Positions 1 through 5,836 of a DNA stretch of 5,836 nt are shown piece by piece. A program made the translations under genes and the position numbers. The notes under the pieces are model-generated. The model saw only the letters and a program-made list of their open reading frames with translations, searched no databases and was not told the DNA's origin. The DNA is from Gammaproteobacteria bacterium (lineage in GTDB: Bacteria > Pseudomonadota > Gammaproteobacteria > UBA6429 > Thiohalophilaceae). The stretch is from positions 1 to 5,836 of the forward strand of contig JAOUOK010000130.1 in assembly GCA_029880425.1 (NCBI GenBank). The letters are read 5' to 3'. How positions within the stretch are numbered: the first letter of the stretch is position 1; every line of letters starts with the position of its first letter.

Positions 1-750
1 GTTTATGGTTTGAATGTTAGTAATGGTAAAAAGGTCTGGGTTTATGATCGTTCAGTACCACGTTTAACTTTACGTGGTAACAGCTCACCCGTAATCAGCA
101 ATGACATTGTTATTACTGCGTCAGACAGCGGCAAACTTTCAGCACTTTCTTTAAACCAGGGTAAGTTACTCTGGGAAACAACCATTGCTGTTGCCAAGGG
201 AAGAAATGAGCTGGAACGGGTTATTGATTTAGATATTGAACCGGTCGTACTTGATGACGTAGTTTATGTTGCCGGTTACCAGGGGCGTATTGCCGCAGTG
301 AAAATTGGTTCAGGCCAGTTGATCTGGAACCGTGACTTTTCAACATACTCCGGGCTTTATGTTGATGCTTACCGGGTTTATGTTACTGATGCAGGGGGAC
401 AAGCCTGGGCATTGAATCGTTACAATGGTTCAACATTATGGCGCCAGGATAAATTGTTGCGACGTAAACTGACTGCACCTGAAGCATATGATAAGTATAT
501 TGTAATTGGTGATTATGATGGTTACTTACACTGGTTAAACCGTGACGATGGAAAAATCGTAGCACGTAAACAAATTAATGCCAGCGATATGTTTTTAGAT
601 GAAGAACAAACTGATGAAGAGAAAGAACAGGCATTACTTTTTAGTAAATGGAATAACATCCTGGTCAGGCCAGTATTGTATAATGATTTGTTAATTTCTC
701 TCGATCGTGTTGGCCATTTAGAAGCCTTTCAAATAGTGAAGACACCATAA
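1..750 (+). CDS. bamB: Outer membrane protein assembly factor BamB, 5'-truncated by the window edge
   Basis: BamB is the outer-membrane lipoprotein with an eight-bladed beta-propeller that binds BamA and helps fold beta-barrel proteins. The frame is open from base 1 with no credible start, so 249 C-terminal residues are present; the family is about 390 long, and the lipoprotein signal and first blades lie upstream. Repeated PQQ-type blade motifs are visible: [13 protein letters not shown] (1-13), [14 protein letters not shown] (about 45-58), [15 protein letters not shown] (about 96-110), [13 protein letters not shown], and [14 protein letters not shown] (about 174-187). Segments [21 protein letters not shown] and [11 protein letters not shown] match well-known E. 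coli BamB segments; the ELER stretch (70-73) corresponds to the BamA-binding loop containing E. coli Arg195 (family knowledge). Residues about 197-217 form an acidic stretch ([11 protein letters not shown]) not present in E. coli BamB. The gene ends two bases before der, so the two are probably cotranscribed. Confidence 0.95.
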   Translation, partial: VYGLNVSNGKKVWVYDRSVPRLTLRGNSSPVISNDIVITASDSGKLSALSLNQGKLLWETTIAVAKGRNELERVIDLDIEPVVLDDVVYVAGYQGRIAAVKIGSGQLIWNRDFSTYSGLYVDAYRVYVTDAGGQAWALNRYNGSTLWRQDKLLRRKLTAPEAYDKYIVIGDYDGYLHWLNRDDGKIVARKQINASDMFLDEEQTDEEKEQALLFSKWNNILVRPVLYNDLLISLDRVGHLEAFQIVKTP

Positions 751-752
751 TA

Positions 753-2138
753 ATGAAACCAGTAATTGCCCTTGTTGGCCGCCCTAATGTTGGTAAGTCA
801 ACTTTATTTAATCGCCTGACCCGTTCACGCGACGCGCTGGTTGTTGATCAGCCCGGAATGACACGTGATCGTAAATATGGTGATGGCAAACTGGGTGATA
901 TTCCTTACATCGTTATCGATACAGGTGGCTTAAGTGGTGAGGTTGACGGTATTGATGGATTAATGGCCGAGCAATCCTGGTTGGCAGTTGAAGAAGCTAA
1001 TATCATTTTATTTATGACAGATGCCCATGATGGGGTAACGGCAATGGATGAAGAGATTGCCAAACGCCTGCGTAATACCGGTAAAGAAGTTATTCTCGTT
1101 GTAAATAAAATTGATGGCCTTCATGCTGATGTCGTTACCGCTGAATTCTTTTCTTTAGGTTTAGGTGAACCTAAACCTATCGCGGCTTCCCAGGGACGTG
1201 GTGTTACCCTGTTAATTCAATCTGTACTGGCTGACCTTCCTGAGCCAGAATTTGAAGAAGATATTGCTCAGGGAATTAAAATTGCCATAGTTGGACGTCC
1301 TAACGTGGGTAAATCAACTTTAGTAAACCGTATCCTTGGAGAAGAACGTGTTGTTGCCTACGATTTGCCGGGAACAACACGGGATAGTATATATCTGCCT
1401 TTTGAACGTGATGGTCAGCAATATACTTTAATTGATACTGCCGGTGTACGCCGCCGTGGTAAAGTTAAAGAAGTTGCTGAGAAGTACAGTGTGATTAAAG
1501 CATTACAGGCTATCCAGGATGCCAATGTTGTTATTATGGTGCTTGATGCACAGGATACAATTAGTGAACAGGATGTCACTTTGTTAGGTTATATCATGGA
1601 TGCGGGTCGGGCCCTTGTTATTTCAATTAATAAGTGGGATGGGCTGGATGAAGAGCAAAAAGAAAAAATTAAAACCGAGCTTGATTTCAAATTACCTTTC
1701 TTAAGTTTTGCGAAAAAGAAATATATCTCTGCATTACATGGAACCGGTGTAGGGGATTTATTTGGTTACGTGAAAACAGCTTATAAATCGGCAATGGCAG
1801 AATTTTCGACCCCTAAATTGACACGTCTGTTAGAGTTCCTGGTACAACAACATCAACCACCGATTGTAAAGGGGCACCGAATTAAACTTCGTTATGCGCA
1901 CCAGGGTGGTAAGAATCCCCCGATTATTGTCATTCATGGTAACCAAACGGAGAGTGTTCCGGATAGTTACCGACGCTACCTTTATAACGCGTTTCTTAAA
2001 CGTTTAAATTTGCATGGTACGCCAATTCGAATTGAATTCAAAACAGGTGATAACCCGTTTAAAGATAAGAAAAACAAGAACACTCTTAGTAAGCGACAAC
2101 AAGCTAAGAGACGTCGTATGATGAAACACGTTAAATAG
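753..2138 (+). CDS. der: Ribosome assembly GTPase Der (EngA)
   Basis: Der is an essential cytoplasmic GTPase with two tandem G domains that matures the 50S ribosomal subunit. The 461-residue product is close to usual proteobacterial Der length and looks complete. First G domain: P-loop GRPNVGKS at 9-16, MTRD 36-39, DTGG 56-59, NKID 118-121. Second G domain: GRPNVGKS 181-188, TTRD 208-211, DTAG 228-231, NKWD 293-296, SALHGTG 326-332. A KH-like RNA-binding domain follows (about 352-435, with [11 protein letters not shown]), then a very basic tail (KKNKN...[10 protein letters not shown]). In the first domain the G5 loop reads AASQGRG rather than the commoner SA-type sequence. The ATG is chosen because the conserved [16 protein letters not shown] begin is immediate. 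The ribosome-binding site is weak (AGTGAAGA around 735-742), consistent with translation coupled to bamB, whose stop is 2 bases upstream. Confidence 0.98.
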   Translation: MKPVIALVGRPNVGKSTLFNRLTRSRDALVVDQPGMTRDRKYGDGKLGDIPYIVIDTGGLSGEVDGIDGLMAEQSWLAVEEANIILFMTDAHDGVTAMDEEIAKRLRNTGKEVILVVNKIDGLHADVVTAEFFSLGLGEPKPIAASQGRGVTLLIQSVLADLPEPEFEEDIAQGIKIAIVGRPNVGKSTLVNRILGEERVVAYDLPGTTRDSIYLPFERDGQQYTLIDTAGVRRRGKVKEVAEKYSVIKALQAIQDANVVIMVLDAQDTISEQDVTLLGYIMDAGRALVISINKWDGLDEEQKEKIKTELDFKLPFLSFAKKKYISALHGTGVGDLFGYVKTAYKSAMAEFSTPKLTRLLEFLVQQHQPPIVKGHRIKLRYAHQGGKNPPIIVIHGNQTESVPDSYRRYLYNAFLKRLNLHGTPIRIEFKTGDNPFKDKKNKNTLSKRQQAKRRRMMKHVK

Positions 2139-2144
2139 ACCTTC

Positions 2145-2291
2145 CCACAAGCAGTGAGAAGTTATATTGATGCGTTCACCCACTTGAAAGTTGGGTACAA
2201 CGAAAATCATCTTCAAAATGCTCATGTACTTTGTGTACACTCCGCTTTTTCATCGGTTTTGCCTTGTCCTATAATTTCTCGTTGCTTGTGG
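2145..2291. repeat. Palindromic, MITE-like repeat element with 22-base terminal inverted repeats
   Basis: The left end (2145-2166, beginning CCACAAGCAGTGAGAAG) and the reverse complement of the right end (2270-2291, beginning CCACAAGCAACGAGAAA) agree at 19 of 22 positions; the mismatches are at positions 10, 11 and 17. A second inverted pair lies inside: CAACGA (2198-2203) with TCGTTG (2279-2284). An internal hairpin TGTAC-tttgt-GTACA is at 2225-2239, within GCTCATGTAC...GTACACTCCGC. The element occupies 147 of the 169 bases between the converging der and ElyC-like genes and has no coding capacity that I trust. No target-site duplication is evident at its edges. From memory, intergenic repeats with an ACAAGGC...GCGGAG-palindrome-ATGAGCATTTT core (this element read on the - strand) occur in several gammaproteobacteria; I could not verify that here. 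It could also act as a transcript-end structure for both flanking operons, but it has no classic hairpin followed directly by a T-run. Confidence 0.7.
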
Positions 2292-2307
2292 ATATGCCTA
2301 TTAGTGA

Positions 2308-3114
2308 TTAGTTACACTGCTTAGGATAAAGCGCACTTGTTTTACCCGCCAGGTAATAAGCAATTAATCCCAGCCATTCTTTTGTTGCTGTTTTCAATAT
2401 TGATAAGTTTTCAATAAGATCAAAATTAATTCTGAATAGATTAGCTTTATTTGTTTGGTGATCCACCGGGTATGGGATAACCGGCCAGCCTGCTTTGCAA
2501 AATATGCCAAACGAACGTGGCATATGCCAGCTGGTAGTAATTAAAATCCAGTTTTCATTATCTAGTGGTTTGACTAAATTCTTACTATTTATCACGTTTT
2601 CATAGGTGTTTCGTGACTCTCGTTCAAAAATGATACGCGAGATATCGAAACCTTGTTGAGAAAATAATTTTTTAGCAACATCAGCCGCTTTATATTGCTG
2701 GTTAATTACGCTTCCTGTACCGCCGCTAAACACGAGTTTTGCTTGTGGGTAGTTGTTTGCCAACGTCATGAATGTAAGGTTACGTTCAGCTGCAGCACCA
2801 AGTTCAACCTGGTTCCATGCTGATGATAGCAGGGGATCTTCAGCCCCACTGAGTACAATAATTCCATCTGCTTTTTCAGTTAATTCAGGATTTGTTTTAA
2901 ACCGGTTTTCTAATGGGTAAAGTAGCCATTCACCCACGGGGAAAAACGAAAGAATAACCAGTATGCCGCTGATAACGCTAAGGACTATCTTTGCCTGTTT
3001 TATTTTACCGAGGTAAAGCAATACCAGGGATAACAGGATAAAGAGCAATGTCAGGCTGTCCGGGGAAAGGAAAAGCCAGGCGATTTTTGAAATTAAGAAA
3101 AATAATGTATCCAT
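2308..3114 (-). CDS. ElyC/YdcF-type DUF218 inner-membrane protein
   Basis: This 268-residue protein belongs to the DUF218 family, whose E. coli members include ElyC (YcbC, 259 residues) and YdcF. ElyC is linked to peptidoglycan precursor or undecaprenyl-phosphate metabolism (family knowledge); no reaction is established here. The N-terminus has hydrophobic segments at about 4-17, 20-36 and 43-61, then a soluble domain: ADGIIVLSGA (82-91), LVFSGGTG (127-134), the ESRNTYENV motif (166-174), TTSWHMPRS (193-201), PYPVDH (214-219), and the terminal helix EWLGLIAYYLAGK (246-258). This order, with two or more N-terminal membrane segments and the E-x-LG ending, is more like ElyC than the shorter YdcF. 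The ATG shares one base with the TAA of the preceding small gene (TAATG junction) and has no clear Shine-Dalgarno sequence, so translation is probably coupled. It is the last gene of the xseA-led operon and converges with der. Confidence 0.87.
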   Translation of the reverse strand: MDTLFFLISKIAWLFLSPDSLTLLFILLSLVLLYLGKIKQAKIVLSVISGILVILSFFPVGEWLLYPLENRFKTNPELTEKADGIIVLSGAEDPLLSSAWNQVELGAAAERNLTFMTLANNYPQAKLVFSGGTGSVINQQYKAADVAKKLFSQQGFDISRIIFERESRNTYENVINSKNLVKPLDNENWILITTSWHMPRSFGIFCKAGWPVIPYPVDHQTNKANLFRINFDLIENLSILKTATKEWLGLIAYYLAGKTSALYPKQCN

Positions 3115-3341
3115 TACGAATCATCGGAACTGATTTTAGTTAACGAGTTTTTCCAGTGCGGATTAGATTCAGCGTGTATAATTTTTTTTCGCATACCCAC
3201 TTCGTTTTCATACCAGCCATGGCTGAACTCGAGTGGTTCAACGCTGTATCCCCACCAGGCACCATCTTCATCCTGGGCCAGCCACTTTACCCAACCCGGT
3301 AAACCTTCAAGCGGTGGTTTTGACTTGTTACTTGAAGACAT
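3114..3341 (-). CDS. Small Trp-rich protein of unknown function (75 aa)
   Basis: I cannot assign a named family. The product is 75 residues, soluble, with no signal peptide or membrane segment, and has six Trp (8%). The core reads PGWVKWLAQDEDGAWWGY (about 15-32), then a Pro/Glu/His linker, GWYENEVG (about 42-49), a basic strand (MRKKII) and a polar end (NPHWKNSL). The pattern of W, G, D and Y in the core suggests a small beta-rich fold, and I have an unverified memory of similar short proteobacterial proteins with an AQDxDGxWWGY core. The chosen ATG (3339-3341) overlaps the end of the M23 gene by 14 bases. An in-frame TTG at 3368 would add nine residues, but it also lacks a Shine-Dalgarno sequence and starts deeper in the upstream gene. 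The stop shares a base with the next gene's ATG. This tight packing on both sides is the best evidence that it is a real gene, and it suggests stoichiometric expression with two envelope-related proteins. Confidence 0.75.
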   Translation of the reverse strand: MSSSNKSKPPLEGLPGWVKWLAQDEDGAWWGYSVEPLEFSHGWYENEVGMRKKIIHAESNPHWKNSLTKISSDDS

Positions 3342-4170
3342 CTTTGGGTAAGAATAATTTCGGGTCAACTTTTGTATTATTTAAACTGATTACCCAGTGC
3401 AGGTGAGGGCCACTGACCCGGCCAGTCATGCCAATCGTTCCAATTGCCTGGCCTTGTTCAAGTGGTTGACCAGCTTTAACATGGGTTTTGTTTAAATGAC
3501 TATACATACTAATTAAGCCCTGTCCGTGATCGATAAAAACCGTGTTGCCGGTAAAAAAATACGAACCGGTGCGAATAACCGTTCCTCTAGCCGGCGATTT
3601 AATTAATGTACCAACCGGTGCAGCAATATCCAGCCCGGTATGACGACGGATCCGTTTTTGTTTGTTATAAATTCGTTTTAAGCCAAAGATGCTGCTGAAT
3701 CGTCCCTCTACTGGTACGATAAAATCTGTCTGAACATTTTCATGTTCAGTCCATTTTTTTAAGGCCGCGAGAATCAGTGGCCTTTCTTTGTAATGACGTT
3801 CAATATCCTTTTTGGTCGGTGATACCATGCGTTTGTTTGTTATCGTGAGATGACGTGTTTCATAATCCTTGTTGGCAACAGAAAACGGGTAATGTTTTTT
3901 ATTTCCACGGGTATCAATTGTGAAAATTTTATGAATTCCTGGTTTTATCTTTAATGGTAATCCCACCATGGCTTGCCAGGCATTATTGACTTTACGGGTA
4001 AGTACCCGTTTTTTTCCAAAATAGGCTTTTGCTTGTTCGTTAAAATCATCCTTTAAATCAATAATGGCTATTCCTCCCGGAACGGGAAGGGCGGCGGGTA
4101 ACATTTCCGCCATACTATGTTTAAATGTAAACAGTCCAATCGCCAGTACAAATAGTGTTTTTTTAATCAT
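3328..4170 (-). CDS. Secreted M23 family metallopeptidase (LytM-type, peptidoglycan endopeptidase)
   Basis: Likely a periplasmic zinc endopeptidase that cuts peptidoglycan cross-links. The 280-residue product starts with a signal peptide (MIKKTLFVLAIGLFTFKHSMA, probable cleavage after residue 21). Residues about 25-110 (PVPGGIAIIDL...GIHKIFTI...YPFSV) resemble the beta-rich M23 N-terminal domain. The catalytic domain covers about 150-275. Zinc and catalytic residues are all present: HTGLD (His177, Asp181), YSHL (His225) and HLHW (His256, His258), so it should be an active enzyme rather than an EnvC/NlpD-type degenerate activator. The motif GTIGMTGRVSGPHLHW is typical of the family. There is no LysM domain and no coiled coil. 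Its ATG lies inside the end of xseA with an 8-base overlap, and the ribosome-binding site is weak, so coupled translation is expected. The exact substrate bond cannot be told from sequence. Confidence 0.94.
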   Translation of the reverse strand: MIKKTLFVLAIGLFTFKHSMAEMLPAALPVPGGIAIIDLKDDFNEQAKAYFGKKRVLTRKVNNAWQAMVGLPLKIKPGIHKIFTIDTRGNKKHYPFSVANKDYETRHLTITNKRMVSPTKKDIERHYKERPLILAALKKWTEHENVQTDFIVPVEGRFSSIFGLKRIYNKQKRIRRHTGLDIAAPVGTLIKSPARGTVIRTGSYFFTGNTVFIDHGQGLISMYSHLNKTHVKAGQPLEQGQAIGTIGMTGRVSGPHLHWVISLNNTKVDPKLFLPKDVFK

Positions 4171-5527
4171 TATGTATTTCTGTAATAGTTGAGAGAATGG
4201 AACCTTTGGCCAATTCTGTTTTTATAAGCTGTTTTTTCTTTACATCTTTTACATTACGCACAATATTATTTTTGTCATCTTTAATAATGGCATAACCACG
4301 TTTTAAAGTATGCAAAGGACTAACAGCATCAAGCGTGAATACAAGATGTTGTAACTTTTGACTTCGGCTTGAAATTATCTGCTTACTTGTATTATTAAAT
4401 CGTGAGTTGATATTTTCAAACTTTTGCTTTAACTGTTTTAAATAATGTAATGGACTATGTTGCTGAATTTTTGCATGAATTAAATTCGTTTTTGAACGGC
4501 GAGCCAGTAAGGTGCCATTTATACTGGAAATATTTCGTTGCTTTAATTCATTGAGCCTGTTTTTTAAAATTTGCAACTGCTCCCGGGGATGTCGAACACG
4601 TTTACTTAGCCAGTCGAGCTGTTGCTGCTTTTGTTGCAGGTTTTGCTCAATTAAATAAGTAAGCTGGGATTCAACCGAAGCTAACCTTTGTAATTGCTGG
4701 TAGCGATCCGGGCTGATTAATTCAGCCGCAGCAGTGGGGGTAGCAGCACGTTGATCAGCAACAAAGTCTGCTATAGTAAAATCAACTTCGTGGCCAATAC
4801 CGGTAACAATCGGAATCCTTGAGTTATAAATAGATCTTGCAACCACTTCTTCGTTAAATTCCCACAGGTCTTCTAAAGAACCTCCACCCCGGGCAACAAT
4901 CAGCACATCCACTTCATTCCTGCTATTGGCTTTATCAATCGCGGCTGAAATTTTATTGCTTGCACCTTTGCCCTGGACAGGTACGGGGTAAACAATGGTT
5001 TTTTCCATTGGGTAGCGCCGTTTCAATGTGCTCAGAATATCGTGAATGGCTGCACCCGTTGCCGAGGTGATGATACCGACGCGGGTGACAGAAGCAGGCA
5101 GCGTTTTCTTGTGTGCCGCATCAAATAAGCCTTGTTGTGAGAGTTTTGTCTTTAATAATTCAAACTGTCGTCTTAATGCACCATCACCGGCTTCTTCCAT
5201 GTGTTCAATAATAAGCTGGTAATCACCACGTGGTTCATAAAGTCCTATCTTTGCGCGGACCAGAACCTGTTTTCCATTTTCAGGAAGAACTTTGACTAAC
5301 TGGTTACGGTTGCGAAACATGGCACACTTAACCTGTGCAGCTTCATCTTTAAGTGAAAAGTACCAGTGTCCTGAGGCAGGACGGGCAAAATTAGATAGTT
5401 CAGCTTCGATCCAGAGAAGAGGGAAGCCCGTTTCTAAAATAGTGCGCACTTCCCGGTTTAATCTTGAGACGGTATAGATATCGCGGTTACTTGGTTGGCT
5501 GGCAGAATTGTTATTCATATTATTCAT
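4163..5527 (-). CDS. xseA: Exodeoxyribonuclease VII large subunit
   Basis: XseA with several copies of XseB forms exonuclease VII, a metal-independent cytoplasmic nuclease that degrades single-stranded DNA from both ends to oligonucleotides. The 454 residues match E. coli XseA (456). Order of parts: an OB-fold DNA-binding domain (about 18-112; YTVSRLNREV, WIEAELSNF, GHWYFSLKD), the catalytic domain (about 130-275; GIITSATGAAIHDIL, ARGGGSLEDLWEFNEE, GIGHEVDFTIADFVAD, RAATPTAAAEL), a long Gln/Lys/Arg-rich helical region (about 275-400), and the conserved C-terminal LHTLKRGYAII (405-415). Residues Asp163, Arg213, His246 and Asp249 line up, at a constant offset of 8, with E. coli D155, R205, H238 and D241, which are reported as functionally essential. 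Two in-frame ATGs, at 5527 and 5518, begin identical 9-base units and neither has a clear Shine-Dalgarno sequence, so the start is uncertain by three residues. It is the first gene of the four-gene operon; xseB is not in the window. Confidence 0.97.
   Translation of the reverse strand: MNNMNNNSASQPSNRDIYTVSRLNREVRTILETGFPLLWIEAELSNFARPASGHWYFSLKDEAAQVKCAMFRNRNQLVKVLPENGKQVLVRAKIGLYEPRGDYQLIIEHMEEAGDGALRRQFELLKTKLSQQGLFDAAHKKTLPASVTRVGIITSATGAAIHDILSTLKRRYPMEKTIVYPVPVQGKGASNKISAAIDKANSRNEVDVLIVARGGGSLEDLWEFNEEVVARSIYNSRIPIVTGIGHEVDFTIADFVADQRAATPTAAAELISPDRYQQLQRLASVESQLTYLIEQNLQQKQQQLDWLSKRVRHPREQLQILKNRLNELKQRNISSINGTLLARRSKTNLIHAKIQQHSPLHYLKQLKQKFENINSRFNNTSKQIISSRSQKLQHLVFTLDAVSPLHTLKRGYAIIKDDKNNIVRNVKDVKKKQLIKTELAKGSILSTITEIHND
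5510..5527 (-). repeat. Tandem 9-base duplication at the xseA start
   Basis: On the coding strand the gene begins ATGAATAAT ATGAATAAT, two perfect 9-base copies followed by another AAT, encoding MNNMNNN. Each copy carries a possible start codon. The rest of the family aligns only from about residue 15 onward (DIYTVSRLN), so the extra residues are unlikely to matter for folding. A replication-slippage duplication is the simplest explanation. Confidence 0.8.
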
Positions 5528-5544
5528 TTTACATTGAGACTTGA

Positions 5545-5550
5545 ATAATA
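5545..5550 (-). promoter_or_regulatory. Weak candidate -10 box for the xseA operon
   Basis: Reading the - strand, TATTAT (5550 down to 5545) is one base from the sigma-70 -10 consensus and lies between the upstream gene's terminator and xseA, where a promoter is needed. No good -35 hexamer exists at 16-18 bases, because that position falls in the terminator stem and T-run. Transcription from here would leave only about 10 bases before the first ATG, so the leader would be very short. The assignment rests on position more than on motif quality. Confidence 0.25.
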
Positions 5551-5560
5551 AATCAAAGCG

Positions 5561-5586
5561 AAAAAAAAAGCCGGGATAATCCCGAC
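5561..5586 (-). terminator. Rho-independent terminator of the small helical protein gene
   Basis: On the - strand GTCGGGATTATCCCGGC folds into a 7-pair stem (G-C, U-G wobble, C-G, three G-C, A-U) with a 3-base loop, followed directly by nine T. It lies about 50 bases past the stop codon of the right-edge gene. On the + strand the same hairpin is followed by seven T, but the wobble becomes a C-A mismatch, so it is optimised for the - direction. It separates the right-edge gene from xseA. Confidence 0.92.
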
Positions 5587-5638
5587 TTTTTTTGTTAAAC
5601 CTTATGCTCTGTGAGACCAGCGATTTTAATAGATACTA

Positions 5639-5836
5639 TTAAAGACGTGGTTGAACATTTTTTTGTGCCTGGTACTGAGCCATTGCATTTTTAGCCTGGT
5701 TTTCAGCTTTAGTCGCTAATTTTACAGCTTCGTCAAATTTACCTTCTTTTTGTGCTTTAGCGGCAGCTTTTAAAATTTTGCCAGTGTCACGCCATTCATA
5801 GTTTACTTTTTTCACTGCTTTATTCGCTGTTGTTGC
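5639..5836 (-). CDS. Small Ala/Lys-rich helical protein, SoxXA-binding-protein-like, 5' end beyond the window
   Basis: The last 65 residues of a gene reading leftward are present. The frame is open from the window edge to TAA (5639-5641), which is followed immediately by an in-frame TAG. The start and any signal peptide lie outside. The sequence has VNYEWRDTGKILKAAAKA (11-28), KEGKFDEAVKLATKAENQAKNAMAQYQAQKN (30-60) and the end VQPRL: two amphipathic helices forming a hairpin, like a single TPR-like unit. The YEWRDTGK...A..A...G.f..A..LA.kAe.Qa..A..QY pattern recalls SoxXA-binding proteins (SAXB/SoxK), small periplasmic partners of the thiosulfate-oxidizing SoxXA cytochrome. Such proteins also seem to occur outside sox clusters, and no sox gene is visible here, so this role is a hypothesis. 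A generic helical periplasmic protein is the alternative. A strong terminator follows, consistent with a well-expressed, possibly monocistronic gene. Confidence 0.85.
   Translation of the reverse strand, partial: ATTANKAVKKVNYEWRDTGKILKAAAKAQKEGKFDEAVKLATKAENQAKNAMAQYQAQKNVQPRL

Noticed and set aside
10..12. TTG as a start codon for the first gene
   Set aside because: The frame is open to base 1 and the codons before and at TTG (VYGL) are part of a PQQ blade motif, so TTG encodes an internal Leu of a truncated gene.
383..565. Open frame of 60 codons on the - strand inside bamB
   Set aside because: It lies entirely antisense to a well-supported propeller gene, and its His/Tyr-rich product resembles no family.
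2004..2240. Open frame of 78 codons on the - strand across the der end and the repeat element
   Set aside because: It runs antisense through the conserved Der tail and then through the inverted-repeat element; the translation shows no domain and it has no supporting context.
2225..2250. Rho-independent terminator for der from the GTAC hairpin and the nearby T-run
   Set aside because: The stem is only five pairs, and six bases separate it from TTTTT, so it does not meet the usual terminator form.
3342..3368. Longer version of the small Trp-rich protein starting at TTG 3368
   Set aside because: The nine extra residues are low complexity, the TTG has no Shine-Dalgarno sequence, and the overlap with the M23 gene would grow to 41 bases; ATG 3341 is more plausible.
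5292..5477. Open frame of 61 codons on the + strand inside xseA
   Set aside because: It is antisense to the conserved OB-fold coding region, with no recognisable product.
1..5836. A CRISPR array, defence island, prophage or other new system
   Set aside because: No spaced direct repeats, transposase, integrase or unfamiliar large gene is present; nearly all coding sequence belongs to known housekeeping families.

Overview
The window is chromosomal housekeeping DNA from a gammaproteobacterium of moderate to low GC content. The evidence is the bamB-der pair facing xseA tail to tail, an arrangement also known from the E. coli hisS-yfgM-bamB-der / xseA region, together with the close match of each product to its gammaproteobacterial family. 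A small protein at the right edge resembles SoxXA-binding proteins, which would fit a sulfur-oxidizing or related lineage. That link is tentative, and I do not name a genus.

Layout. On the + strand, the 3' two-thirds of bamB (outer-membrane beta-barrel assembly lipoprotein) is followed after 2 bases by der, the double-GTPase ribosome assembly factor. On the - strand, read right to left, four genes overlap one another: xseA (exonuclease VII large subunit), a secreted M23 peptidase, a 75-residue Trp-rich protein of unknown function, and an ElyC/YdcF-type (DUF218) membrane protein. The overlaps are 8, 14 and 1 bases, so this is almost certainly one transcript with coupled translation. Further right, also on the - strand, is the C-terminal part of a small Ala/Lys-rich helical protein, separated from xseA by a strong rho-independent terminator.

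The 169-base gap between the converging der and ElyC-like genes is almost filled by a 147-base element (2145-2291). It has near-perfect 22-base terminal inverted repeats and an internal palindrome. This looks like a small non-autonomous palindromic repeat and is the most unusual structure in the window.

How the genes relate. BamB acts in the outer membrane and Der in the cytoplasm on the 50S subunit; their pairing is conserved but not functionally obvious. In the - strand operon, the M23 peptidase and the ElyC-like protein both point to envelope or peptidoglycan metabolism, and the small Trp-rich protein lies between them. XseA, a DNA repair nuclease, heads the transcript. I see no CRISPR array, transposase, phage gene, tRNA or rRNA, and no convincing new defence or biosynthetic system. 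The candidates for novelty are the repeat element and the Trp-rich small protein.
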